The position numbers and the translations under genes were made by a program. The notes under the pieces are model-generated. The model saw nothing but the letters and a program-made list of their open reading frames with translations, was not told the DNA's origin and did no database searches. This document shows positions 44,212 through 52,395 of a stretch of 64,000 nt of DNA, in pieces. Numbering within the stretch: the stretch's first letter is position 1; the number at the start of each line of letters is the position of its first letter. This DNA is from JALYNX01 sp963724825. Its GTDB lineage: Bacteria; Actinomycetota; Acidimicrobiia; Spongiisociales; ZC4RG35. Where the stretch lies: assembly GCA_963724825.1 (NCBI GenBank), contig CAVRWT010000005.1, positions 243,157-307,156 of the forward strand. The letters are read 5' to 3'.

Positions 44212-44885
44212 GATTCCTCCAGGCGATATCCCCGCCCCGGAACCGTGGTTATTGGTTGGGGTGAACCGAGCTTCTTCCGTAGGTTGCTCAGGGTGACCCG
44301 AACCACATTGGTCATCGGGTCAGCCATCTCGTCCCAGACGTGCTCGAGGAGGTGCTCCTGACTCAATACCGAGCCGGGATGCGCCATGAAGTAGTGAAGG
44401 AGGGAGAACTCCTTCGCGGTGAGCTCCAGGGACCGCCCGTCGCGAGTCGCCTCGAACCGCGCCGGGTCGAGACGAAGGCCGCCTACCTCGATCACCGGAT
44501 CGACCGTGTCGTCGCGCCGCAACAAGGCGCGCACCCGCGCCGAGAGCTCGGCAAACGCAAACGGCTTCACCAGATAGTCGTCGGCACCCGAGTCCAAACC
44601 GGCCACCCGGTCCTCGACGGCGTCCCTGGCTGTGAGCATCAGGATTCGGGGCCGATCGGCCTCGAATGTGGGCACTTCTCCCGAAACCAACGCCGAGCAG
44701 AGGGCAAGCCCGGAACCGTCAGGGAGATTCCAGTCGAGGCAGATCAGGTCGTAGCCGGACGTCCGGACCTTGAAGTCGGCGTCACCAGCGGTGAGCGCGA
44801 CGTCCACGGCATGACCGTCGCGCCGCAGGCCCCTTGCGATCGCGTTGGCCAGATCCGGTTCATCCTCGACTACTAGTAGGCGCAC
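44208..44885 (-). CDS. OmpR/MprA-like response regulator
   Basis: 225 aa. Receiver domain with acidic pocket VVEDEPDLA, phospho-Asp in LICLDWNLPDGSG near residue 51, and Lys in YLVKPFAFAEL. An OmpR winged helix follows (LELTAKEFSLLHYFMAHPG, RVTLSNLRKKLG, VPGRGYRLE). GTG 44885 is the start; TAGTTT (44895-44900, minus) lies 9 nt upstream, so the transcript may be nearly leaderless. Forms an operon with the kinase and HtrA protease. Confidence 0.92.
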   Translation of the reverse strand: MRLLVVEDEPDLANAIARGLRRDGHAVDVALTAGDADFKVRTSGYDLICLDWNLPDGSGLALCSALVSGEVPTFEADRPRILMLTARDAVEDRVAGLDSGADDYLVKPFAFAELSARVRALLRRDDTVDPVIEVGGLRLDPARFEATRDGRSLELTAKEFSLLHYFMAHPGSVLSQEHLLEHVWDEMADPMTNVVRVTLSNLRKKLGSPQPITTVPGRGYRLEES

Positions 44886-45027
44886 TTGGCAATGAAACTA
44901 TGCCGTACCGGATAAGGATCGGATAAACACCCATGGGGGCACCGACTGCAAAACAGGCCCAACGGCCCTACGGATTTTGCAACCAAATGCCGATTCACCT
45001 GGTCGAAGTCATAAGAAAGCACGAGAG

Positions 45028-45204
45028 ATGGTTGTCACATTCATCACACAAGATCAGAGCGGGTTCCATACATACACGGGTCATGTCGTGTGCAGAGGGC
45101 CCTCCACCATCGTGCTCTTGCTGACCGAGCCTTTCAGCCTGGCCGGACGCTCGGTGCAGTTCCCGATGACCGCAGTTTTGGAAGAAAAGGTCATCTCGAT
45201 CTGA
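45028..45204 (+). CDS. Small hypothetical protein
   Basis: 58 aa from ATG 45028 (MVVTFITQDQSGFHTYTGHV), no membrane helix or signal. The beta-rich pattern ends VQFPMTAVLEEKVISI. The upstream TTG-started extension is less likely. It sits alone between the response regulator and a small membrane protein. Not recognised; it could be a small regulator or chance ORF. Confidence 0.4.
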   Translation: MVVTFITQDQSGFHTYTGHVVCRGPSTIVLLLTEPFSLAGRSVQFPMTAVLEEKVISI

Positions 45205-45242
45205 CTCTCGAAACACTCATCGACCGGTGAGGCAACGCTGTC

Positions 45243-45248
45243 TAGTCT
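45243..45248 (+). promoter_or_regulatory. Candidate -10 (TAGTCT) for leaderless mRNA
   Basis: TAGTCT, the same hexamer as at the aconitase gene, lies 6 nt upstream of ATG 45255. There is no Shine-Dalgarno. Confidence 0.4.
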
Positions 45249-45254
45249 GATCTC

Positions 45255-45521
45255 ATGTTCCTGGAAGCGTCCACGTGGCAGGCTCTTGCAATCATCGGCG
45301 CAGTTGGAGGTGTCGCCGGGCTCATCGGCGGCCTCATAGCCAGTGCCGACAATCTGTTCGGAACCGTGTTGATGGGGGTCATCGGCGGAATTTCCTTTTC
45401 CACCGTGATGCGGATGGGTGGAGCTCCCGGGGTCTACACGGTCGGCAACGACTTCTCAGTGGTGTGGGGGGCCGTCGGAGGCCTCGTCCTCGGCTACGTG
45501 GTCGGCCGCAGTAACAACTGA
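45255..45521 (+). CDS. Small GlsB/YeaQ/YmgE-like membrane protein
   Basis: 88 aa, Gly-rich with three membrane helices (ALAIIGAVGGVAGLIGGLIA, LMGVIGGISFSTVM, VVWGAVGGLVLGYVVG). The GG-rich pattern resembles transglycosylase-associated/GlsB-YeaQ proteins of unknown function. ATG 45255 is the start, probably leaderless. It converges with sufB. Confidence 0.7.
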   Translation: MFLEASTWQALAIIGAVGGVAGLIGGLIASADNLFGTVLMGVIGGISFSTVMRMGGAPGVYTVGNDFSVVWGAVGGLVLGYVVGRSNN

Positions 45522-45536
45522 GCGATTTCGGCGGCT

Positions 45537-45556
45537 CTAACCGACGGCGCCCGCCT
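45537..45556. repeat. 20-bp direct repeat, copy A (matches the sufB 3' end)
   Basis: CTAACCGACGGCGCCCGCCT is identical to 45598-45617, the stop and last codons of sufB. The copies are 61 bp apart. It may reflect a small duplication of the gene end or a local assembly artefact. Confidence 0.7.
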
Positions 45557-45597
45557 GTGATAACTCTCCCGCCAACCCACCCGTCGGCGGCCACCGC

Positions 45598-45617
45598 CTA
45601 ACCGACGGCGCCCGCCT
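45598..45617. repeat. 20-bp direct repeat, copy B (sufB stop region)
   Basis: Identical to 45537-45556. This copy encodes the last residues of SufB (AGAVG and the TAG stop on the minus strand). Confidence 0.7.
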
Positions 45618-47008
45618 CCGCCATATTGAGCTCGATGAGGCGGTTCATCTCGACCGCGTACTCCATCGGCAGTTCCTTGACGATGGGCTCGATGAAGCCG
45701 GCAACGATCATCGAAGTGGCCTGGTCCTCGGTGAGACCCCGGCTCATCAAGTAGAACAGTTGCTCTTCACCGACTTTGGACACGGTTGCCTCGTGCCCGA
45801 TCTCAGCGTCGTTCTCTTCGATCTCCATGTACGGGTAGGTGTCTGAGCGGCTGTTCTCGTCCAGAATCAAGGCGTCGCAGCGGACGAAGCTCTTTGCGTT
45901 CTCGGCGCCGGGCTCGACCCGCACCAATCCCCGATAGCCCGGACCGACCGCCGCCCTTGGCGATCGACTTGGAGACGATCGTAGAAGTGGTGTCGGGGGC
46001 CACATGAACCATCTTGGCTCCGGCGTCCTGGTGCTGGCCCTCTCCGGCGAATGCGATCGAGAGCACTTCGCCGTGGGCTCCGGGCTCCATCAACCAGACA
46101 GCTGGGTACTTCATCGTGAGGCGGCTCCCGAGGTTCCCGTCAACCCACTCCATCGTGGCGTTGCGGTAGGCGACGGCACGCTTGGTCACCAGATTGAAGA
46201 CGTTGTTCGACCAGTTCTGAATGGTCGTGTACCGGCAGCGGGCGCCCTCCTTGACGATGATCTCGACCACAGCGGCGTGTAGGGAGTCAGTCGTGTAAAC
46301 GGGCGCCGAGCAGCCCTCGACGTAGTGCACGTAGGCGCCCTCGTCGACGATGATCAGGGTCCGTTCGAACTGACCCATGTTCTCGGAATTGATCCGGAAG
46401 TAGGCCTGAAGCGGCTGGTCGACGTGAACCCCTGGCGGCACGTAGATAAACGACCCACCGGACCACACCGCCGAGTTGAGCGCGGCGAACTTGTTGTCGT
46501 TGGGAGGGATGATCGTGCCGAAATACTTCTTCACGATGTCGGGGTACTCGCGGAGTGCGGTGTCCATGTCCGTGAACAGGACTCCGAGCTTCTCCAAGTC
46601 CTCACGGTTGCGGTGGTACACCACTTCGCTTTCGTACTGCGCGGTGACCCCGGCCAGGTACTTGCGCTCCGCCTGCGGGATCCCCAGCTTCTCGTAGGTG
46701 GCCTTGATCCCCTCGGGGACCATGTCCCAATCCTTCTGCTGCTCGCCCGCCGGCTTGATGTAGTAGTAGATGTCGTCGAAGTCGATCGTGTTGAGCAGGC
46801 CACCGCCGCCCCATTGCGGTATCGGCTTCTTCAGGAATCGGTCATAGGCCTTGAGCCGGAACGCGAGCATCCACTCGGGCTCACCTTTGAGCGCCGAGAT
46901 CTCGCGGATCACGCCCTCGTCGAGGCCCTTGCGCGGCGTGAAGGCGTACTCGACGTCGTCGTGCCAGCCGAGGCGGTACGAACCCAGATCGAGGTCGACA
47001 GTTGCCAT
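45598..47008 (-). CDS. sufB: Fe-S cluster assembly protein SufB (frameshifted)
   Basis: About 469 aa after removal of one base near 45942. SufB scaffold features are YVPPGVHVDQPLQAYFRINSE, VDEGAYVHYVEGCSAPVYTTDSLHAAVVEI, and the C-terminal ENSRSDTYPYMEIEENDAEIGHEATVSKVGEEQLFYLMSRG, where the second frame takes over at SGYRGLVRV. SufB with SufCD builds Fe-S clusters. ATG 47008 is preferred (GGTGA 8 nt upstream); GTG 47023 is possible. No sufC or sufD is adjacent: the next genes converge or diverge. The extra base (CC or GGG) is very likely a sequencing error because SufB is usually indispensable. Confidence 0.92.
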
Positions 47009-47046
47009 TTCGGTAATCACCAATTCCTGTGGGCTGAAATAATTTC

Positions 47047-47062
47047 CACTATCCCGATAGTG
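47047..47062. promoter_or_regulatory. Inverted repeat upstream of sufB
   Basis: CACTAT-CCCG-ATAGTG is a perfect 6-bp inverted repeat 39 nt upstream of ATG 47008. It shares ACTAT/ATAGT half-sites with the palindrome at 12938-12949 (regulator/mrp), though with a different spacing. It is a candidate operator for a Fe-S regulator (inference). Confidence 0.35.
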
Positions 47063-47153
47063 CGATTGTACCGGAACGGTGGGGCTGGATGAAAGCCCGT
47101 GCCATCCATTGCTTTGATGAACATCCGCCGGTCGGACCTTGTTCCGGACGCGT

Positions 47154-47159
47154 TAGGTT
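47154..47159 (+). promoter_or_regulatory. Candidate -10 (TAGGTT) for leaderless mRNA
   Basis: TAGGTT lies 6 nt before ATG 47166 and no Shine-Dalgarno is present. Confidence 0.35.
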
Positions 47160-47165
47160 CGGCCC

Positions 47166-47606
47166 ATGCCTGTGATCGTCATCGGCGCCGACACCGGGGC
47201 CGGGCTCGCCATAAGCAACGAGTTGGCCAACCCGGGGCGTGAAGTCCGGGCCTTCGTCTCTGATCCGGAGGTTGCGAGCGATCTAAAGCGGCGCGGGGTC
47301 AAGGTGGCGTTGGGTGACGTTTCCGACGACAGCCACATCGAGGCCGCCGCCCTGCACTGCTTCACCGCCGTCCTCGTCACCGAAGCAGCCCGGGACGATC
47401 GTGAGCGATCCTTTGCGCGGAGCGAGGCCGATGTCCTCGAGGCCTGGGCCCGTGCTGTCAGCAACGCACAGGTCAATCGGGTGATTTGGGTCTATGACGG
47501 CGCCGCACCCGAAGTCGACGTGTCGGAGGTGGCGACGGTCTCCCCTGCCGATTCCGACCTGGCGCGCCGGGTTGCGCAGCTCGATGACGCCCGCGCGATC
47601 AACTGA
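47166..47606 (+). CDS. Small Rossmann-fold NAD(P)-binding protein
   Basis: 146 aa. The N-terminus VIVIGADTGAGLAISNELANPGR is a GxxxGxG-like nucleotide-binding turn, followed by VRAFVSDPEVASDLKRRGVKVALGDVSDD, as in NmrA/atypical SDR proteins. It is about half the usual length, lacking the substrate-binding domain. ATG 47166 is the start. It may sense NAD(P) or be a reduced reductase. Divergent from sufB. Confidence 0.72.
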   Translation: MPVIVIGADTGAGLAISNELANPGREVRAFVSDPEVASDLKRRGVKVALGDVSDDSHIEAAALHCFTAVLVTEAARDDRERSFARSEADVLEAWARAVSNAQVNRVIWVYDGAAPEVDVSEVATVSPADSDLARRVAQLDDARAIN

Positions 47607-47612
47607 TCAGGC

Positions 47613-48200
47613 TCAGAGCACTCGATAGACATCCAGGGGATGCCCGAGATCCCAGACATCGGCTTGAAATCGGCTCTGATCCCGGGCCCATGCCAGCTTC
47701 AAGAAGGGATACGGGTCGATTGGGTGGCCGTCGAGGGCGAGCTCGAAATGGGTATGGGAGCCGGTCCACTCTGCATTGCCGGAGTCGCCAACCCACGCGA
47801 TCAGCTGCCCGGCCTCGACCCAGGCGCCAATGGCGATCCCGGGTGCCAGTGTCAAAGACCAGTCGGCGTCGCCATCATCGGTACCCGGCGTGTCGTTGTT
47901 GAGGTGCACGTACTTGGTGGTCCACCCGGCGACGTGGGTGAGCTCCAGATAGCGGCCGGCCAGCGAGGAAGTCTCGATCCTCGACACGTAGCCGTCAGCC
48001 GCGGCGTACACCTGAGTCATCTTGGGAGCCATCAGGTCCACACCATGATGCCGGCGCCCGCCCGAGCGCCGGTCGCCAAAGGTCGAGGAAAAGTTGGTCG
48101 GCTGGGTCTCCTGGGGGAACCTGATCTGAAACGGGGGGCCGTCTGCCGCGGCGGCGGGGGAAGGAGGGATGAGCGCCGTGAGCGCGAACGTGGCGACCAT
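47613..48200 (-). CDS. Secreted M23 metallopeptidase
   Basis: About 195 aa. A signal peptide ends near ALIPPSPAAAAD. The M23 (LytM) domain has GGRRHHGVDLMAPK with the first His/Asp pair, and GSHTHFELALDG with the second HxH. It hydrolyses peptidoglycan cross-bridges. ATG 48200 starts inside the signal peptide and lacks a good Shine-Dalgarno. A strong GGAGG at 48252-48256 lies upstream in an open frame, with a CTG 5 nt after it, so the true start may be earlier. Confidence 0.85.
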   Translation of the reverse strand: MVATFALTALIPPSPAAAADGPPFQIRFPQETQPTNFSSTFGDRRSGGRRHHGVDLMAPKMTQVYAAADGYVSRIETSSLAGRYLELTHVAGWTTKYVHLNNDTPGTDDGDADWSLTLAPGIAIGAWVEAGQLIAWVGDSGNAEWTGSHTHFELALDGHPIDPYPFLKLAWARDQSRFQADVWDLGHPLDVYRVL

Positions 48201-48347
48201 GAGAACGCCGACGATGCGCGACAGAGCGTGTTGCAGCGAAAGCAGAAGGACCTCCGTGGATAGGGGAAGATTCGGGGACGTAGGTGTTGTCCCGTGCGAG
48301 GTGGGCAGGCTACGAAGGTGCTCGCGCTATGCAAACACCGGTTCGTG

Positions 48348-48806
48348 TCAAGAAGCGGTCTCGCCCGCCTCGACTCGAGCCCGAACCGCAAAGCGGAGTC
48401 GAGACACGGGCTCGTCGTCGACAGAGATGACGAACGAGTAGGAGCCTTCTTTTCGGAACAGCAGGTTGTTGAAGGTGAACGAGCGGATCAGGCCGAAATC
48501 TGTGGTGGCTGAGGGTTGGTTGTGACCCGGGAGTGTGACTACGTGGGCGAGTGGTTGCGGCAGCATCGAGGCCCCGTCCGCGTCCTGAAGCTCAACGGAT
48601 ACCTTCAACGAATCCTCGCCCCAGGATGAGGGGACCCGGAGTCGAAGACCGATCGCAAGGCTGGGATGACGGGCCGGGAACGAGCGGACCCAAAGCGTGT
48701 CCCAGCCGCCCCCCAACACGAACAGCTTGCCTCTCACCGCCTGGACCGCGTCCGCGAGAAGCGCGACGTCGACGGTCGGGCCTAGCGAATCGGGGGCTAG
48801 ATCCAC
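48348..48806 (-). CDS. DUF6941-like conserved protein
   Basis: 152 aa. The pattern VALLADAVQAVRGKLFVLGGGWDTLWV, then LAIGLRLRVPSSWGEDSLKVSVELQDADG and a terminal immunoglobulin-like beta run (GSYSFVISVDDEPVSRLRFAV) matches the DUF6941 type of actinobacterial and other bacterial proteins. The function is unknown. GTG 48806 is the start. It is divergent from the inositol-phosphate synthase gene, with 68 nt between. Confidence 0.7.
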   Translation of the reverse strand: MDLAPDSLGPTVDVALLADAVQAVRGKLFVLGGGWDTLWVRSFPARHPSLAIGLRLRVPSSWGEDSLKVSVELQDADGASMLPQPLAHVVTLPGHNQPSATTDFGLIRSFTFNNLLFRKEGSYSFVISVDDEPVSRLRFAVRARVEAGETAS

Positions 48807-48874
48807 GGGCGGAGACTAGACCCGGGTTCCGCTGACCCAACCGGCTCTTCTATCGTTCCGGGTCAGGAGGATCG

Positions 48875-50197
48875 ATGACAGACAAAACTCAGATCGCGCC
48901 CGCCACCGGCAAGCTCGGCGTCCTCACCCCCGGGATGGGAGCGGTCTCGACCACATTCATCGCCGGCGTGCTGGCGGCACGCAAGGGCGATGCGACACCA
49001 TTCGGATCGCTGACTCAGATGTCCCACATCCGGCTCGGCAAGCGAACCGAGCAGCGCAATCCGCTGATCAAGGATTTCGTCCCACTGGCCGGCCTCGACG
49101 ACCTGGAGTTCGGAGGATGGGATCCCTACTCCGACGACGCCTACACATCAGCCATGAAGGCGGGCGTCCTCGACCCCCGTCATATCGAGGGCATCGGTGA
49201 TGAGCTGCGATCGGTCAAGCCCTACTCGGCAGTGTTCTCGGAGAACTGGGTCAAGAATCTCGACGGAGTCGACCAGGTCAAGGAAGGAACCAACTACATG
49301 GACCTCGCCGAGAGGCTCATGGAGGACATCGACCGCTTCCGCTCCGAGAAGATGGTCGAGCGCCTGGTGATGGTGTGGTGTGGCTCGACCGAGGCCTACC
49401 GCGACCTGTCCGAGGCCCATCTCGACCTCGATGCTTTCGTCAAAGGACTCAAGGAGAGTGACCCCACGATCTCTCCGTCGCAGATCTACGCCTACGCGGC
49501 CTTGAAGATGGGCGTGCCCTTTGCCAACGGCGCCCCCAACCTGACGGTGGACGTTCCGGCAATGGTCCAGCTCGCCGCCGAGGAAGGTCTGCCGATCGCG
49601 GGCAAGGACTTCAAGACCGGGCAGACCCTGATGAAGACCATTGTGGCTCCCGGGCTCAAGGCCAGGATGTTGGGGATCAAGGGATGGTTCTCGACCAACA
49701 TCCTCGGCAACCGGGACGGCGAAGTTCTCGACGACCCGGAGAGCTTCAGATCCAAAGAGGTCTCCAAACTGGGAGTCCTCGAGCAGATCCTGCAGCCCGA
49801 GGTCTACCCGGAGCTGTACGGCGACCTCTATCACAAGGTACGGATCAACTACTACCCGCCAAAGGGGGACGACAAGGAGGGTTGGGACAGCATCGACATC
49901 TTCGGGTGGCTGGGCTACCCGATGCAGATCAAGATCGACTTCTTGTGCAAGGACTCGATCCTGGCCGCGCCGATCGTCCTCGACCTCGCCCTGTTCATGG
50001 ATCTCGCGGCTCGAGCCGACCGCAGCGGTGTCCAGGAGTGGCTCTCGTTCTATTTCAAGAGCCCCCAGCATGGGCAGGGCCTGTATGCCGAGAACGACCT
50101 GTTCATCCAGCACACCAAGCTGAAGAACAACCTGCGCCACATGATGGGTGAAGACCTCATCACCCACCTCGGCACCGAGTACTACGACGAGATGTGA
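48875..50197 (+). CDS. ino1: Myo-inositol-1-phosphate synthase
   Basis: 440 aa, eukaryote-like long form. NAD-binding part GKLGVLTPGMGAVSTTFIAGVLAARKG, then VVWCGSTEAYRD-like segment and the signature GKDFKTGQTLMKT, plus DSIDIFGWLGYPMQIKIDFLCKDSILAAPIVLDL. It converts glucose 6-phosphate to inositol 1-phosphate with internal NAD redox, feeding phosphatidylinositol or inositol osmolyte and thiol synthesis as in actinobacteria. CAGGAGG lies 6 nt before ATG 48875. It is coupled to the next gene by a GTGA overlap. Confidence 0.95.
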   Translation: MTDKTQIAPATGKLGVLTPGMGAVSTTFIAGVLAARKGDATPFGSLTQMSHIRLGKRTEQRNPLIKDFVPLAGLDDLEFGGWDPYSDDAYTSAMKAGVLDPRHIEGIGDELRSVKPYSAVFSENWVKNLDGVDQVKEGTNYMDLAERLMEDIDRFRSEKMVERLVMVWCGSTEAYRDLSEAHLDLDAFVKGLKESDPTISPSQIYAYAALKMGVPFANGAPNLTVDVPAMVQLAAEEGLPIAGKDFKTGQTLMKTIVAPGLKARMLGIKGWFSTNILGNRDGEVLDDPESFRSKEVSKLGVLEQILQPEVYPELYGDLYHKVRINYYPPKGDDKEGWDSIDIFGWLGYPMQIKIDFLCKDSILAAPIVLDLALFMDLAARADRSGVQEWLSFYFKSPQHGQGLYAENDLFIQHTKLKNNLRHMMGEDLITHLGTEYYDEM

Positions 50198-50601
50198 CTG
50201 GCGAGGGGATCACCGTCGGTGGATGGCTGATCCCCGAGTCTGAGCTCGAGGAGCGCTTCGACACCCCGGGGGGGCCCGGTGGTCAGCATGCCAACAAGAA
50301 CGAGACTGCGGTTTCCTTGCGGTTCAACGTCGACGATTCGTCGCTTCCTGAGGACATCCGGCAGACCCTGAAGCGGCGTCTCGGTTCGTGGGTCGAGGTG
50401 ACCGCGGCGGACACTCGCTCCCAGTGGCGCAACCGGGAAGTCGCGAGAGACCGACTCATCACGAAGCTCGAAGCTGCCCTCGTCGAGGCCAAGCCTCGCA
50501 AGAAGACAAAGCCGTCCAGGGCTGCCAAGGAACGAAGGCTGGAGAGCAAGAAGGCCCGAAGCGAGGTCAAGCAGAAGCGACGCCCACCCGAAGTCGACTG
50601 A
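50194..50601 (+). CDS. arfB: ArfB-like peptidyl-tRNA hydrolase (ribosome rescue)
   Basis: 135 aa RF-1 domain protein with the catalytic GGQ in TPGGPGGQHANKNETAV near residue 30 and a basic Lys/Arg-rich C-terminal tail (about 100-135) as used by ArfB/ICT1 to enter the mRNA channel. It releases nascent chains from stalled ribosomes. GTG 50194 overlaps the ino1 stop. The tail has 13 or so Lys/Arg residues. Confidence 0.87.
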   Translation: MTGEGITVGGWLIPESELEERFDTPGGPGGQHANKNETAVSLRFNVDDSSLPEDIRQTLKRRLGSWVEVTAADTRSQWRNREVARDRLITKLEAALVEAKPRKKTKPSRAAKERRLESKKARSEVKQKRRPPEVD

Positions 50602-50606
50602 TCAGC

Positions 50607-51362
50607 TCAGCGCTCGATCCGAGCAGCAAGCTCCGACTGCGATCGATTGACAATCGACAAGTGAAGGTCGTGGTACCCCTTCAAGTATCGGTGCTGGCTG
50701 GGTGTGATCCTCTGGCAGACATAGTCCCAATGCATCGCAACGAGGTCACCGGTGTCGATTTGGCCATCGTCGATTGGCGCGGCCACGGATTCGACGCGAC
50801 CGGGAGCGAGGGCAAGTCGCTCCCCGTCCCAGGACAGTGGTTGCGAGTCAACCAACAGCCGGTCACCAGCGCGGCCGACGACTTCGCCCCAACGGATCCG
50901 GCAACGATCGAGCACATCGAGCGCCTGATCGACGATTCCCGATCGAAGCAGACCAACCCACGGATAGATGCAGAAGACGTGGAAGGAGTGGGTGGGACGA
51001 CCTCCTGAGTTGAGAGCTTCGGAGACAATCCGCCAGTCCCAGCCTGCGCGTTCCCGGAAGCGGTCATCAACCGAGTTGCCCATGGTGAGCAGATCGACCT
51101 TCTCCAATAGAGGGCCACCCAACCAATAGGCCTCGACCACGCTCTCGTCCAGCGGGTCTCGATCGGTGCACGCCGCTATGAGCTGAAGGTATGGCCAGGC
51201 TCCGGCGAAGCCAGGGATGACATGAGTGACTTCCTGCATCGCGCTCTTCCCGCCGAGCATGAGCTCCGCAAGGAGACCGGTGTCTGACGGGCCGCAGTAC
51301 CCCAAGGAGTTTGGGGGAAAGGCGAACCTGCAAAAGAGCGAGGGCCCCTCCATCGAATTCAT
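50607..51362 (-). CDS. DUF6390-like conserved protein in hydrogenase neighbourhood
   Basis: 251 aa. FCRFAFPPNSLGYCGPSDTGLLAELM at the N-terminus, then GFAGAWPYLQLIAACTDRDPLDESVVEAYWLGGPLL and a C-terminal HWDYVCQRITPSQHRYLKGYHDLHL. The pattern matches DUF6390, to my recollection, but I cannot verify it. The family has no assigned function; its place beside a hydrogenase operon suggests an accessory role. ATG 51362 overlaps the EamA stop by 4 nt (ATGA). Confidence 0.6.
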   Translation of the reverse strand: MNSMEGPSLFCRFAFPPNSLGYCGPSDTGLLAELMLGGKSAMQEVTHVIPGFAGAWPYLQLIAACTDRDPLDESVVEAYWLGGPLLEKVDLLTMGNSVDDRFRERAGWDWRIVSEALNSGGRPTHSFHVFCIYPWVGLLRSGIVDQALDVLDRCRIRWGEVVGRAGDRLLVDSQPLSWDGERLALAPGRVESVAAPIDDGQIDTGDLVAMHWDYVCQRITPSQHRYLKGYHDLHLSIVNRSQSELAARIER

Positions 51363-52297
51363 CGGGCCACGGCGGGACGACGCCATCCCGCAACTACTGC
51401 CGAAGCCGTCCCCGCGAACACCAGCACAAGCCCGAGCGACGGAGGAAGCTCGACTCCCCGGACGCCTAGTTCGAGGAGCGCGGTGATGATCGCACCTCCA
51501 ACGAGTACGGCGGTCACGTCCACGGCTTGTGCTCGAGCCAGGGCAGCGAACCAGGTGGCGACGTAGCAGGAGAGAGTCAAGCCGGTGATCAGGATCCACC
51601 CGACATGCGACGCGGTGACACCCGTCAGCCCGGAAAAGGCGCCTCGTCCCAAGCCATAGAGGACGAGAACCACGGCTCCGCCTGCCATGCGTGCGACGCC
51701 AAGTGTGAGTGAGGGCACGGAGGCGAGCACACGTTTCGCGATGACCGTCTCGATCGACCAGAGAAGGGTGGCGGCCAGGATCATCCATTCGCCCGCTCCA
51801 AAATGGATGCCATCCACCCCCCCGGCCAAAGCCACCTGGCCCCACACCAGAAGGGCGATGGCGGCGATGTGAAGAGGGCCGACCTTCTCGTGGAGGAAGT
51901 AGACGGCTAGAACCGCGACCCATACCACCAGGGTCTTGTGTATGAAAGCGGCATCACTTGAGGTGGCCCTCGCCAGACCTTCGAAGAACAGGACGAACGA
52001 AACGCTGCCTCCGACGATGGCGATCACCAACAGACCAAGCCAATGTTCTCTGATTGCAGACGCCTCGACTCGATTGGGAGTTCTCCACCTGGCCACAGTC
52101 GCCGCTATCACCAGGATCAGGGCAGCAACGATGTTCTTCAGCGTCGTGTAGGTCGTCGGATCTGAGATCTCGCTCCAGGCACGCACCCCGTAGCCATTCG
52201 CGAAGATGGCGACACCGCTGATCACCGCGGTTGCGGCCGCGAGGAGAACACCGACCTGCCGACTCTGCAATCGCGTGGTTTTCGTGTCGTATTTCAC
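51359..52297 (-). CDS. EamA-family membrane transporter
   Basis: 312 aa with ten predicted membrane helices in two EamA repeats (first starts VGVLLAAATAVISGVAIFANGYG, second LAATLLWSIETVIAKRVLASVPSLTL). Such proteins export or import small metabolites. It is divergent from the hydrogenase operon with 98 nt between and co-translated with the DUF6390-like gene. A link to hydrogenase metabolism is inference. Confidence 0.83.
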   Translation of the reverse strand: MKYDTKTTRLQSRQVGVLLAAATAVISGVAIFANGYGVRAWSEISDPTTYTTLKNIVAALILVIAATVARWRTPNRVEASAIREHWLGLLVIAIVGGSVSFVLFFEGLARATSSDAAFIHKTLVVWVAVLAVYFLHEKVGPLHIAAIALLVWGQVALAGGVDGIHFGAGEWMILAATLLWSIETVIAKRVLASVPSLTLGVARMAGGAVVLVLYGLGRGAFSGLTGVTASHVGWILITGLTLSCYVATWFAALARAQAVDVTAVLVGGAIITALLELGVRGVELPPSLGLVLVFAGTASAVVAGWRRPAVAR

Positions 52298-52395
52298 GGT
52301 CCCGGACCATACCGATGATCAGAACCCGTCGCAGGTGGACCTGACGAAGGGCAGCTTGCCACCCACGTAGGTACTGTCTCGTTGATGGAGCCGCC

